Positions 11,601-21,319 of a stretch of 64,000 nucleotides of DNA are shown here, piece by piece. The number at the start of each line of letters is the position of its first letter. The stretch's first letter is position 1. The DNA is from Erpetoichthys calabaricus. Taxonomy: Eukaryota; Chordata; Cladistia; Polypteriformes; Polypteridae. Location: NCBI RefSeq assembly GCF_900747795.2, contig NC_041401.2, positions 121,121,722 through 121,185,721 of the forward strand, in the 5' to 3' direction. A program made the translations under genes and the position numbers. The notes beneath the pieces were generated by a model. It worked only from the letters and a program-made list of their open reading frames with translations. It was not told the DNA's origin and made no database searches.

Positions 11601-14600
11601 CCAGGACACTGGATCTGTGAGGTAGTAGTGCTACCCACTGTTACTTATAGTTCATAATGCTAAGAGGAATAACATCAAACAAACCTCATTATAAGTTAGC
11701 TATTATATTAATAAATCTACCTTGACTAGTGAGCTCTGCCCACACATCCTCCTGAAAGAGCCCCACAGCTATCAACCAACGGACATACAGTAATATTTTC
11801 CACTCCAGTTTGGTGTGGTAGACTTCTCACCGTTACAGGGGAGTGTACAGCGGTTGCAGATCGGCAAATCTTGCTTTGTGGTCCAGTAATATTCTTTTTC
11901 ACATGTCTTGCACTCCTTCACAACCTTAGGGCAACGACTATCTGAGTAAAAGCCTGAGGAAACAAATCAGAGCAAAGCATTGAGCAAATGCTGGGTCTAT
12001 GTAAGCCCAGAAAAGGTGACAGAAAGGGACACAGGATCAAAGCCCTCATACTGCTTTCAAGACGTCAGAAAACAAACGTGTAACAGACAACAGTGACAAG
12101 TTTTCATTGGGATTTAAGCTTGGTGTTAGACTATCACTCATTGTGACATTTTTCACCTATTCTTGTAGAGAGAGACAGAGGTTTGTCTGCACATCTGCTG
12201 TGCCTTCCTCTTCTTGGAGTCCATGTAATACATTGACCTGGAGCATTATTCCTTAAGCAGAGGGCCTTTATGATGTGTTCACGCTAGGAGGTGCTATATG
12301 CAATGCCTATAAAAAGTATTCACCCTACTTGGAAGTTTTCACATGTTATTGTTAAACAACTTTGAATCACAGAGGATTTCATTTACTTTTTTGACACTGA
12401 TCAACAGAAAAAAACTGTTAAATGTCAAAGTGAAAACAGAACTCTGAAAAGTGGTCTAAATTAATAACAAATATAAAACATCAAATAATTGAATAACAAA
12501 GTGCCCCCTCCCCTTGACTATGACACACCTACATCATTCCTGGTGCAGCCCACTGGTTTTAGAAGTCACACAATTAGTTCAATGGAGGTGACATGTCAGT
12601 AGTCAAGGGGTTTCAATTGATTGTAGTATAAAGGCACCTTATCTGGAAGGTCTATCTTTTGGTCAGTCATTAAGGTGTTCTAACCTACAAAATGAAGACA
12701 AAGGAACACCCAAGCAACTCAACGAAAAGGTGATTGTAAAGCGCAAGGCAGGGGATGGAGACAAGAAAATATCCAAAGTCACTGAACATCCCTTGGAGTC
12801 CAATTACGTCAATCATTAATAAATGGAAAGGGGAAGGCACAGCTGTAAACCTGCCTAGAGCAGATGGCCCACAAAAACCGAGTGAGCATGCAAGAAGAGG
12901 ACTGGTGAGTGTGTAATGATGAGCATGGGAAGTGTAAACCCAACAGTGTGTAATTACAGCCCACAGTGCCCACGAGGTCAGTCACATAACGCCCCAACAT
13001 CTCAAAATGCCCATTGCATGCCCGGTTACACTGTGGGTTTGTGAGGGTTATCTCTGACTTAAAGGGCATTTTGTGTCTGATGTCGTGGTCATTACCAGAC
13101 TTACCTCATAGGTATTGCAGGTTGGAACTGATCTGTATTATTTTGTCATTGATGGACAGAAAGGGGGTGCTACATGGAGTATGGTTCTATTGACTGGTGG
13201 GCTCACATAGTAACTATACCATTCTAATTTTATACAGCTGGATGCCAAGTTGTTTTTTACATGTCCACACACCAAGTGGTACTAAGGGTTTATATTGTAT
13301 TTATACTTTTCCACTACATGGAAGGTTTAAGTGTGTCTATGTGTCTGCTGCTCCACTGTTAGACAGTAGGGGGCACTGCATGCTAAATGAGGGTGCTTTT
13401 TACATTGTGGGTACTCTCAGATATTCTATGGACTGCACTACACTCTGTCCTTGCCAGTTAAGTTTGTGTTTCTTCCAACTGAGTGTATACAGTATATCTT
13501 TCTAGTGCTGCAGGTAGAAGTGGCATTTAAGGTGTTGGCTTTACTATCACAATGTCTGGCACTGAGAGGATATGTTGAGGGTGCTGTGTGCTCATTCAGA
13601 GTTCATCACATGGCCACTATAGGGCTGGCTGTGGGCTCAGGTCGAGTGTACCTGGTCTGCACTCCGGGCTTCACTTTTTCCAGGTCTATAATGGTTCAGA
13701 CAGGACCAGCGTCGCTTTTCAATTTGGTAAAATGTTAAATGACACCTTCTGTACTCAAAGTGTGATTTCTAAATGACTGTATCTAAAAATCCTGGCAAGG
13801 GTAACACTGTGCTCCTATTGTTACATTGCTTGGCCAGCAGGCGGAGCTGTATCATTGGGCAAGGCAGTGTTGTTTTGGCTGTAGGTGGCACTGTGTGCCC
13901 AGTGAGAAGGTGCTTGTGTTCCTGGCAGATTCTCTATGTCTCATTAGAAATGACGATCAGCCTGCTTACAGAATGGAGATACGACTGGCAGGCTGGTGCA
14001 AGTGCTACAACCTGTCTCTTAAAGTGGACAAGACAAAAGAGATGACTGTTGGCTTCACTAAGGCCCATGCTGCTACATCCCAGTGCACATCAAGGGATCC
14101 GGGGTGGAATTGGTCAAGAATGCCAAACTCCCTGGTGTGCACCTATCAATTGACTTCACCTGGACAATTAATAGAGCAGCATCTCCACTTCCTTCAGCAG
14201 CTGAGGAAAGCAACTTTACCTCTAATGATCCCACTCAACCCATATTCAATACGGGCACCATTAAGAGTCTCCTACCCCGCTGCATCACTGCCTGATTTGG
14301 TCTCTGGCCACGAGGTCCCACAACAGATAGTGCGCACATTAAGAGTAATTGATGCATCCATTAAAGACCTCTTTGTCAAGCCCTGTATCCACAAGGCCCA
14401 CAGCACTGTGAAAAAACTGCTGCCATGCACCCTCTCTGCACCCACCCACAGTCTCTTTGTCCTGCTTCCATCTGGCAGAAAATACCACAGCATTTGAACC
14501 AGTTCTTCCAGGTTCTGTAACAGCTTCTACCCCTTGGGAGTCCAGATGCTGAGCTCTCTGCTACCCACCAGCCCTCCAACCTGCTCACAGAAGACTACCT

Positions 14601-17600
14601 ATACTGTATACAGGACGTCTGTTACTATTGTTGTCTCTATTGGCTGGTTTTACTGGTTTTGCACTGGTCCTGCATTATATAGTATGTACTATTTGTTGTA
14701 TGCTGCACGATGGTCTTGGGGACATTATTTTGTACCACTGTATGCTGCAATATGGTGTATGGATGGTATGACAATAAAGTGACTTGACCTGATGCTATAG
14801 TCGACCACAAGGGGAGTGAAATAAAAAAGAAAGGCTGAGAAGGCAGTCAGGGCCACAGGGCCGTCTTAATGTATGGGCACAATGGGCACTGGCCTGGGTC
14901 CCCAGAAGCTCAGGGGCTCATCGTGTTTCTGATGGCTGTGTATGTTTCTGTTTTGCTGTCAAAACAGGGGCCCCAGCACACTACTTTGGCCCCAGGGCTA
15001 TGATGCTGTTAAGATGGCTCTGGGTCGCTGTTCACATCTTCACTGTTTTATGAGGGGGTGCATAAAGTGAAGTAGCTTATGGGCTGTGCAGTGTCCCAGG
15101 AATTGTATGTTTTCAATTTATTCGGCTTTCATGTCCATTTACTGTGAGGGCTCTCTGTCCGCGGCTCTACACCACATGCTAAGATGGGAAAGGGCGCCCA
15201 AGTGATCTCACTAACTGGGTGGTGCTTTTAGTTCAGTTCTGATTACTGTATGATAAGTAAACAGTGCAAGTCATGGCTGACATCACTCCACCTCACGCCT
15301 CTTCTGTCTCAAGCACAGCGGGAACGGCGGGACAAAACCGTTTGCTGAATTACAATTAAAAAAAAAAATGCCCCGCTTGGGTACCACAAGTTGACTTCCG
15401 TTCTTACTCACCTTCTGGGCAATGGAGGCACGTACTGGATCCAATCTTGTAGTACTTGATTTCTGCCCCTGGGTCAGGTGATATCTTTAAAATAAATCAT
15501 AAATATGAGGCATTTGAATCAACGGAGATAGAATAAACAATGAATCCGACGTCTGGAACTATGGGGAAGATGAAGGGGGTCGCTGCAGGCCCGCCATGTC
15601 ATCATACACTCACCTCCACAACAGGAAACAGAAACTGCGGTGTGACCACCGAGAAAAATGATGAAGGAGATTTCGTTAGAGGAGTCTTTGAGGGGCAATA
15701 CGTTAGAAATGCGGTTAGACTGTTTTATCTCTAGGAAAGATGACAAGAGGCAGACTAGGACTCATTTTTTCAGAGGGTCCTGACGAGGGTAGCACGCAGG
15801 TCAGGAATGAGCCAATTATCAATACAGGTGCATGGGCTCAGGGGGTTTATCCGCGGCGCCGCCTCAAAACACCATCACAGCCTCTGAAAATGCCCGATCT
15901 TAAATGTGGACATTTTGTAAGCACAGTAATAAACCTGCTGGGGTAGGCGAATTTGCGTTTTTTTCCATTCGTGAGCCACGTTGGTGAGCCCAGGTGTGTA
16001 TCCAGGAGCCATGAGTTGGCAACGATCGGTGACCGGTCTCCTTAATTAACAAGATATCTTGTTAATCTTGTTGAGGGTGGTGCCATTTGGCATCATTTTC
16101 GGTTGCTTTCTGCAGAAGCTTCTGAAAACAAAATCCAGGCACGTCAGCTTAATAGCAGTGCCGTGGTATGCGAAGCCTAAAATTATCAACAAGAGGATGA
16201 GCTAATTTGCTTGGTGCGCCAACGACCGATTGTGTTGCCAGTAATGTCAACCACCACGTCGCCTACAGCGTTTCAGTGCAGCTCTCTTCGGGGGAAGTAC
16301 GCACCGCTTTCTGTTTAAAAGGAATGGCTTGTCTCAAAATAAATATGACAAGGGCAGAACAGTGTCCGCAACAGCCGGGGCACCCCCTGGACCCTCTCCT
16401 TGCCCGTTCAGGCAGATCTAAGCAATCACGTTAACGACAACGCCTCATCGTAAGTGCCAATGGAGTCACGCTTGTCCTCTTGCATGTTAAAGCTGGGACA
16501 TACAAAACAGTGCGACATTTGCGGTAATCTGCTCACTTGAGTGTATTTCTGGTCGCGTTCTTTCACCACGTCTGCTGCTTCTGGTTGGGTCACGCAACGG
16601 TGTTCAAGGCTGAGTAGGACAAAGATCAGTTAGTTCAGTAATGAGCTATAAAAGGTGCTAAATGACACCGCTGGGCGCGAAGGGACTGGCCCTACACCCA
16701 TTCCTGAAACGAAAATTTAATTTTCCAGTATGCTCTGTACAATGTCGGACACTTCCAGTAAACCGAAATGATGTCCTTCTGCAGCACTGGCTGGCCGTTA
16801 AGGGCGAGGAAGGTGAGAGCTCGTCTCGTTTGACGTTGCGGTGGCCCGTCTACCCATAATGCAGCCTGTGAATCTCAAGTGCTGCTTTCCCATGACAGGG
16901 TAACCCTGAGCTGGCGGCCGCAGATTCACACAAGCAGAACCACAGTAGAAGCTTCAGTTTTTTAAATGAGCTGAATCTGGCAGGTCTCCAGACGCTCGCA
17001 CTCATCTTTGATCCTAACCTCAAGTGAGGGCAGTCCTCTGCGGAAATGCACACATCCTAGAGACGCAGCATCCCCTAGCAGCAGAGCCCATGGGTCTTTG
17101 GTCACCGCTGCCTGACTTCAAGACTGTCACCCATGTAGAGTTAGGAGCTTTGAGGCAATCCGGGACACCAAACTCGCCTGCTGCCGCCAGCGTTTGATTA
17201 TCAGCTCATCTGCTTCTGCCGAGGGCACTTCGTCCTCCACCATCCACCCGTGGGCCGCCTCTCTTGCATTTGACGGAGCATCACTTAAGTCTTTTATCTG
17301 ACATTCGGATCGCGTTTTCCTTAATGGTGACTCATTTTTTCTTTTAAATTTGCTTGCACCGCGCACTTTCGCTCGTTTCATCCGCGCGGATCCTTGTGCT
17401 TTGATTTGTTCATACGTCCATTTTGCACCTTATTGACAGAAAAGGAAGCCACCTTCAGATTTATTACTTAGGTAGATTTGGTTGAATCCTTAACCCAACG
17501 AAAGTCACTTTGCAAATATTTATTTCTATAAAAGGTGCACCGGCGGGTTTAATAACTCGTTCAATGTCATATAGCGAGGTTGAAGTAGGCACTGAGTTGG

Positions 17601-18017
17601 CAAGTAAAGTCCAAACCTGCGCCATACTTCCTGTGGACTAATACAGGCTAGCAGTCTCTCATTGAGGTACGACTAGATAATAGTGAATAATTCGTGCCAC
17701 TGGGCGCCTTGTGTTGGTGCAAGAGATTCGATTCGCTCTTCGTACTACAAACACCGCAGAGGCAGTTTTAAACAACCTGGAGGCACAAGAAGCAGTGCCA
17801 GGGTATGTTCGCTGAAGTCCAATGGGCAACTGGAATAATCAGTGCATGGGTTGTGCATTTCTTTGCCATCTTTTCCATTTTCTTCTCACCGATACCCTTA
17901 GTCCTGTCCCACACCCACACAAATCTCCGCAAAAGTCAGACTCACCTGCTCGCTTGACAGGACGCCCCCCACAATGCAGACGAAGAGGGCGGTGCGAAAC
18001 GTGCTCCGAGGCTCCAT
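2210..18017 (-). CDS. tnfrsf1b: TNF receptor superfamily member 1B (TNFR2), 10 coding exons
   Basis: This is a type I membrane receptor for TNF-family ligands. Coding exons, in transcript order, are 17946-18017, 15412-15484, 11831-11953, 8467-8619, 6438-6549, 6071-6264, 5715-5837, 5349-5368, 4738-4954 and 2210-2490. All junctions are GT..AG and every phase joins, giving 1,368 nt or 455 residues (human TNFR2 is 461). Residues 1 to about 23 are a signal peptide. Cysteine-rich repeats run from Cys43 to Cys167, a Thr/Ser/Pro stalk spans about 178-242, the membrane segment is about 250-268, and the tail is 269-455. The CRD3 signature CTKKQNRVCQCKPGMYC and the following GVEKPG and CKQCPAGTFS match TNFR2 better than its paralogue CD30 (TNFRSF8). 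The tail motif SIFILHPSTVILGS and PQQE (413-416, TRAF2-type) fit this branch. Position after MIIP on the same strand agrees with human 1p36. The TNFRSF8 alternative is less likely. The domain reading is seen in sequence; orthology is inferred. Confidence 0.85.
2945..3070 (-). mobile_element. 5'-truncated SINE/LINE tail copy with 14-bp target duplication
   Basis: This is the 3' end of the window's main SINE family, reversed: (CATC)n, then cattttccaacccgctgaa and the downstream family body as far as the cccaccgcag block. It is flanked by an exact direct repeat, AACAAAAGAGACAT, at 2,931-2,944 and 3,071-3,084. The tRNA-like head is missing. The perfect target duplication implies a recent insertion. 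It lies in the last intron of tnfrsf1b. Confidence 0.85.
4337..4492 (+). mobile_element. SINE, short subfamily with (ATT)n tail
   Basis: The tRNA-derived head (ggtggtgcagtggtagtgct, a gcttcccggttcctccc box) joins directly to a different tail, gagaaaagtgctatataaat, ending in an ATT-rich run. The tail differs from the (GGAT)n subfamily, showing two SINE types sharing one head. Confidence 0.7.
4738..4954 (-). CDS. tnfrsf1b: tnfrsf1b exon 9: proximal cytoplasmic tail
   Basis: This 217-nt exon (acceptor TTTCCCGCAG, donor GTAAGT) codes 72 residues from NGGVLESGHHKNHYHMPLLK to GGDNVNNNI. Without splicing the frame would stop two codons past the donor as IGK. Splicing to exon 10 gives NNNIGSIFIL, which resembles the conserved tail motif of the CD30/TNFR2 branch. 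Confidence 0.78.
5349..5368 (-). CDS. tnfrsf1b: tnfrsf1b exon 8: 20-nt micro-exon
   Basis: The minus-strand sequence shows a pyrimidine-rich tract, CCACACAG, 20 nt, then GTAAGT. The 20 nt complete the split codon of exon 7 (phase 1) and end in phase 0, coding GVKSFPK. Skipping it would shift the frame into exon 9, so its inclusion is required by the downstream reading frame. Confidence 0.7.
5499..5612 (+). repeat. (CTTT)n microsatellite
   Basis: About 28 units of CTTT with one interruption near 5,560. It occupies a third of the 346-bp intron between the membrane exon and the micro-exon of tnfrsf1b, and forms a long pyrimidine run on the plus strand (purine on the transcribed sense strand). 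Confidence 0.95.
5715..5837 (-). CDS. tnfrsf1b: tnfrsf1b exon 7: transmembrane segment
   Basis: This 123-nt exon codes DPPLGEV, then the membrane span IISFLAVMLLIFLLLLML, then the basic stop-transfer run RQRLKKFLKGLC. Orientation is type I: the stalk lies outside and the basic run inside. Acceptor is TTTTGCAG, donor GTGAGT. Confidence 0.85.
6071..6264 (-). CDS. tnfrsf1b: tnfrsf1b exon 6: Thr/Ser/Pro stalk
   Basis: This 194-nt exon (acceptor TTTCTCATCAG, donor GTATGC) codes about 64 residues rich in Thr, Ser and Pro, with a sequon at NQT and no cysteine. Such stalks carry O-glycans and the shedding site in TNFR2. The phase joins both neighbours. Confidence 0.8.
6438..6549 (-). CDS. tnfrsf1b: tnfrsf1b exon 5: partial CRD4
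   Basis: This 112-nt exon (acceptor CTCTTGCAG, donor GTGGGT) codes NASFDTKCKQCPAGTFSD through EKCQRYKVTTVKP. It supplies the first half of CRD4 and an N-glycosylation sequon, Asn142-Ala-Ser. The last two cysteines usual for CRD4 are not present in this exon or the next. Confidence 0.82.
8467..8619 (-). CDS. tnfrsf1b: tnfrsf1b exon 4: CRD3
   Basis: This 153-nt phase 1-1 exon begins at NLVEVNDCTKKQNRVCQC and ends at GWGVEKPG. CTKKQNRVCQCKPGMYC aligns by eye with the human TNFR2 CRD3 stretch CTREQNRICTCRPGWYC, and this is the strongest single piece of identity evidence in the gene. Confidence 0.88.
9308..9525 (-). mobile_element. Old SINE copy, reversed
   Basis: Diverged tail-to-middle part of the SINE: tccattcatccatttactgg, aatccaatttcaggaccatg, then a degraded 'cgccagttgatagg' and 'gcacactcacc' block. 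Confidence 0.6.
9555..10010 (+). repeat. Unnamed interspersed repeat, copy 1
   Basis: This stretch shares ordered blocks with 52,085-52,470: tgttggg, a tgccgcc/tgctgcc block, gacaaagcttgc, a gtactgt block near the end, and ctgtctgtgtcaggtttggg followed by gagctggtgcg. Same order and strand indicate two copies of one element of about 400-450 bp. I do not recognise the family. It lies in intron 3 of tnfrsf1b. Confidence 0.6.
10090..10275 (+). mobile_element. SINE, middle-to-tail fragment
   Basis: Starts at agacatgcaggttaggtgca and runs through the degraded 'gatggaatggcacccttt', 'ttgttcctgccttg' and 'gacagatgga' blocks of the SINE body. Confidence 0.65.
10466..11087 (-). mobile_element. Internally deleted mariner-type transposon
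   Basis: Inverted repeats of about 80 bp flank the segment: the left half carries gtatttcaaacaaactgtat and aagacagaaacacattctgc, and the right end carries the reverse complement with a few changes. Inside, the minus strand codes a transposase fragment, GGAQPHFYSEVRHYLND and PPRSPDLTLCDFYLWGYIKQ, of the mariner-like type with SPDLxxCDF in place of NPIE. At 620 bp it is too short for a full element, so it is non-autonomous. Confidence 0.7.
11400..11645 (-). mobile_element. Near full-length old SINE, reversed
   Basis: From the tail (tgggtccaagcctagtagca) to the head (ggtagtagtgctacccactg), all blocks of the SINE are in order but diverged about a fifth by eye. It lies just outside tnfrsf1b exon 3, in intron 3. 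Confidence 0.7.
11831..11953 (-). CDS. tnfrsf1b: tnfrsf1b exon 3: CRD1-CRD2
   Basis: This 123-nt phase 1-1 exon codes FYSDSRCPKVVKECKTC and ends at CNRCTLPCN. Cysteine spacing follows the TNFR2 pattern in which a short first repeat is joined to CRD2. The acceptor TTTCCTCAG and donor GTGAGA are both strong. Confidence 0.85.
12300..12905 (+). mobile_element. 5' fragment of a Tc1-like transposon
   Basis: Starts with the familiar 'tgcctataaaaagtattcac' inverted-repeat region, a spacer, and a decayed transposase N-terminus (MKTKEHPSNSTKR, then after a frame change VIVKRKAGDGDKKISK). The 3' half with the catalytic core is absent. Decayed, in intron 2 of tnfrsf1b. Confidence 0.7.
13100..13940. other. 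Unassigned stretch in tnfrsf1b intron 2
   Basis: Phrases such as 'gggggcactgcatgct' and 'gtaggtggcactgtg' recur loosely, suggesting old repeat material. I can name no element and see no exon. Confidence 0.4.
13945..14790 (+). mobile_element. LINE 3' remnant (L2-like reverse transcriptase end)
   Basis: Decayed plus-strand coding sequence of the post-catalytic part of a non-LTR reverse transcriptase: LAGWCKCYNLSLKVDKTKEM, then LPSGRKYHSI, followed by a 3' end 'atgacaataaagtgacttga', typical of L2-like elements in fish. The 5' portion, including the catalytic core, is missing. Confidence 0.7.
14856..15022. repeat. Small element with imperfect inverted ends
   Basis: The ends read cagggccgtcttaa and, in reverse complement, cagagccatcttaa; the interior is rich in 'ggggccccag'. 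This resembles a non-autonomous hAT-type element, but I see no matching 8-bp target duplication. Confidence 0.4.
15412..15484 (-). CDS. tnfrsf1b: tnfrsf1b exon 2: start of first cysteine-rich repeat
   Basis: This 73-nt exon runs from a TTTAAAG acceptor to a GTGAGT donor, phase 0 to phase 1. It codes ISPDPGAEIKYY, then TCLHCPE, giving the first cysteine pair (Cys43, Cys46) of the extracellular domain. Confidence 0.8.
17946..18017 (-). CDS. tnfrsf1b: tnfrsf1b exon 1: start and signal peptide
   Basis: The exon opens with ATG and codes for 24 residues, MEPRSTFR followed by the hydrophobic core TALFVCIVGGVL and SSEQ. It ends in phase 0 at CAG before a GTGAG donor. Signal cleavage is expected near the SS/EQ end. 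No other in-frame Met leads into the exon 2 reading frame. Confidence 0.82.
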
Positions 18018-18054
18018 CCTTTTCAGAGACAAGAGGCTAGATTGTGCAAGAGGG

Positions 18055-18062
18055 GAGGAAGT
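18055..18062 (+). promoter_or_regulatory. PU.1/ETS-like GAGGAAGT upstream of tnfrsf1b
   Basis: GAGGAAGT lies 38 bp upstream of the tnfrsf1b ATG. This is the classic PU.1 core and would fit a leukocyte receptor, but the match is to a short motif and is only suggestive. Confidence 0.3.
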
Positions 18063-18094
18063 CTGGCTCCAGATTTAACTAACACAAAACGCGT

Positions 18095-18105
18095 GGGTGG
18101 GCGGG
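18095..18105 (+). promoter_or_regulatory. GC box (Sp1/KLF-like) upstream of tnfrsf1b
   Basis: GGGTGGGCGGG lies about 80 bp upstream of the tnfrsf1b ATG in a GC-rich stretch (about 17.9-18.6 kb), fitting a CpG-type promoter without a clear TATA box. Confidence 0.35.
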
Positions 18106-19152
18106 TGTTCCAAAATATGTCACAGGCATGGCAGTGAACGGATGAGTGACACTGTCCACAGCGCCAAGACGGCAAGTCTTCACCAAACGAGATGGCGCTC
18201 TGGCTGTAAAATATGGGAAGCTCCAGCAGGGTCACAGTCGAGTTTACACGGTGGAGAGGGGCGCCATGCTACAATGCCGCAGATTCACGGCGCGGGGCAG
18301 AAAGGACAATCGCTGCCCTTCGCAGCAAACTGGACAGCAAAGTTGTAAATGTCGCAGATTAACACTTGCAGAGATAATGCAGCCGATCCGCGCTGCATGG
18401 GTGGGCACTGCTGTGGGTTATACAGCTAGGGCCAGTAGGAGGAAGTTGGGTTTCGATTCTAATGCTAAGCACCGGCACCGAGGGCACGCCAACATACGAG
18501 CTACTCAGTACGGTGACCGCAACTTGCGGTGCACACTGCTGTAGGAGGCGGGAGCGGTCTCGGAACTAAAGTTTACGTGACGGTCGGCTCCGAAAGGACA
18601 GCCTCGTGCTGGTGACTACAATGAGTACTCCGTCACCCTGACAGTGTCACGCAGACTCCCCCCCCCCCCTTTGTAAAAATTACAAACCTTCATTTGAACA
18701 ATTGCACTGACTTACAAAGCGCATCTCTAAATATGGTGCTCAAAGGTGACATACAGAGTAGTGATTGCTAGTTTGGAAGTTGATCCTATTTTTTGCACCC
18801 TCTTTTCCATTACACAGATGCTAGAAGTTCGTGAGTATCACAGAAAAAAACTCGTGTAATATTGTACACCGGTCAAGCACTGGGCACATTTAGATATCCT
18901 AACGTGCCCGTTTTACAAAGCGAGAAGGACCCGGGGAAATATCACTCTGACACGAAGAGAATGTGCAAAGTTCACACAGAAAGTGAAAGGAAGTCAGATT
19001 TGCAGTCCCTAGCCGCCTGTTACCTTCTTCTCTAGTTGTGGGGTGACATATGAGCCCATAAACAAGCGGTGCGACTCACTAACTGTGGACTTTCGTGAAC
19101 GTCAGTAGAACGTGAGAAGGGCACAGACGGGCGGCGCCAGAATCTCCTATAC

Positions 19153-19160
19153 GTGACGTC
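19153..19160. promoter_or_regulatory. Palindromic CRE, TGACGTCA
   Basis: A perfect cAMP-response element lies 38 bp upstream of the ATG of the plus-strand candidate exon at 19,198. Promoter-proximal CREs are common in TATA-less vertebrate promoters, so this supports a real start site here. Confidence 0.5.
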
Positions 19161-19197
19161 ATTTCGGACAGTAGCGCTGTAGTTGCTATTTAGAAGG

Positions 19198-19360
19198 ATG
19201 GCAGCGTGTGAATGGTTGAAAAGTACAATAAAATTCGCCCGTGTTCATATTTCCTCAATCCTCACTGAGCCGTCCCGGAATCGATTTTTAAGAAACGTAA
19301 ACGACTTCCCCCACTCCATCAGCTTCAATTCCAAAGACGCCCTTTTCGGGAAGATTAAAG
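19198..19360 (+). CDS. Candidate first coding exon of an unrecognised gene
   Basis: An ATG in good context opens 54 codons plus one base, ending at a strong AAAG|GTAGGA donor. The peptide starts MAACEWLKSTIKFARVHISS and continues through FNSKDALFGKIK. Its first 30 residues are rich in basic and hydrophobic residues with few acids, which could be a mitochondrial presequence (inference). An in-frame TAG lies five codons before the ATG, so the frame starts here. A perfect CRE sits 38 bp upstream, and the region is GC-rich and free of repeats. It is head to head with tnfrsf1b, ATG to ATG 1,180 bp. I found no second exon downstream, where mobile DNA dominates. It could be a live gene with distant exons, a relic, or chance. 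Confidence 0.4.
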
Positions 19361-21300
19361 GTAGGAGATACCTATTCATCTATCAGTCAGTTCCTGCTAT
19401 GTAATAAGAACTCACAAAGACACCAGCAATTTAGAATAATTGGTGCTTACAGATTGTTTAGTCATTACTTCTAGGTAACCAAAGCTTTCTTTTTAAAACG
19501 AGACTTACAAAGAACCAATGACACATTTGAAAATTATTAGCCATTGTTAATCTGTTAATCGTTCACTGCAAAACCTTCAACTTAAAAAAGAAAAAGACTT
19601 AAAAATACCAACGAACCCTTTTAAATATGGGCTACCTATTCAGTGATGTTCAACGAAGGCCTTGGTTATGTTGCACAGGCTTAAGTGACAGATGCATAGT
19701 AAATAAAGCGTTGCCCCCATAACATATTGAAAAAAGCAGAAGACACCCTTCTTTAATCCTAGACCGCGTCGTCTGTTTTCTCCCCCCAAAAAAATTCCAG
19801 GTGGCGCGTCCACGTTCTACCGTCCCTCACGTCGGCAGCTGGCGGCCAAAGCCGTGCGCCTTTGGAGTAGAAGGTGAAGATGACAGGATAGGCTGCTCAA
19901 AAGGGTCGTTTCAGTCGATCTAGGGAGCTCGGAGCTGATGCTGCAACGGGATTGTTACTACATCGACGCCAGGTTGGGCTGCACGGCCACACATGCTGAG
20001 GCTGAAACCCGCCGAGAGATTCGCACCCACAGACAAGGACCGGCGCTGATGCTTGTGAAAGCTTAGGGAAATTCCGGGCGTTCGCGCTTCTTTCTAAACC
20101 AGATTACAACTGCAAGCGTCCCCATATCGCGCGTCTCGAGCGGCGCTTCCTTTCGCCCAGGTGATCTCAGCATATTTGCATTAGCGGTGGGCGAAGAGAT
20201 GAACTGCGCTCTCTCGATGTTTGTGTTCAGGTGGTGATTAGGAAGTTCCGCGCTGAGGTCGACGTAACGAAAGGTGCTGCCGCTTTACATTTGTCTGTCA
20301 GCTCGCGAAAAATGACCCGGGTTAAAAAATGGCACCTAACCCCAGTAATCACTGAGAGGGTGTGAACGAGGCAGAGGCATTCCTGGACTAGGAAGCACTG
20401 GCCGTGAACTGCTCTGCAGTAAACTGATGATAGTAAAGTAAACGTAAACAAACGGTTCATGCCTCTCCTTTTTTCAAGTCTTCTCTCCATCACTTATTAG
20501 AGGTGCGTCCAAGTCGGGACCCAAAGCCCCATCACTGTTCCCTCATTGTCTACCAGCAGCAGTCTGCATGTCACACAATTAAAACATAATCATCTATTTA
20601 CATATCCATTTATTTCTATAACAAAGTAAGACTTAGGCAGAATTCCAGTGAGCCAGATGCCATCCAAGTATGATCAAGTGCAACACAGGAATCAATTCAG
20701 GGCGGGTTCTATATAGCGAAGGGATGCCAGGGATGGACGAGTCAGAGGAATGCCCTACTATTGGGCAGATAGGCCAAACAGGGTCCATACCTTTATGGTA
20801 TGAACCCCTACTAGTGGATGGAGGTCTTTTCCAAGTGTCATTGTGGGTAAATCTCCAAGGGGCCGAACTCCACAGTGGTTTAAATAAAACTAATGAAAGA
20901 GAAACTTTGAGGGACTCTGCTGAATATTTGGCTTGAACCCTCAGACAGAGCTTTTGTGGGGCTAAAGCCATTCCTGAGTCCTAAATAAGGCTTAGTGGCC
21001 ATTTTCTGGTGGTGGCCCATTAACCTCAATAGAGTCTGCCAGCAAACACCCTCTTTGTCTGCTCCAGCCATGGGACCCAGTGACATCATTCAGGGATCTG
21101 CAGCACGGGGTGTGAAGCAGAGCATCTTGGCACAGGGCTGTTCTTCAAAATGTATAACTGTTAAGTGGGTCCCCAAGACTAAAACAGTCATTTAGCAGGA
21201 AAACATGTGTTTGCAGGAAAAGGCAGGTGTGGATGTTAAGCATAAATAAATAATTGTAGCTTCCTTGCAGTAATACATTCACATCCTATCTCATCTTCTG
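19361..21300. other. Stretch without recognised genes
   Basis: GC-rich to about 20.3 kb, then ordinary. The 20.7-21.2 kb part has a processed look (for example 'gtggcccattaacctc', 'tgggacccagtgacatcatt') and may be an unnamed interspersed repeat. No further exon of the candidate gene at 19.2 kb is seen. Confidence 0.4.
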
Positions 21301-21319
21301 AAACTTCTTCTGGTGAGGG

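Noticed and set aside
17127-17381. 84-codon basic minus-strand frame (MKRAKVRGASKFKRKNESPL)
   Set aside because: GC-rich sequence in intron 1 of tnfrsf1b; no splice context, no known domain, and it would be nested on the same strand.
20227-20493. 88-codon minus-strand frame upstream of tnfrsf1b
   Set aside because: No domain, no promoter or splice support; explained by chance in GC-rich sequence.
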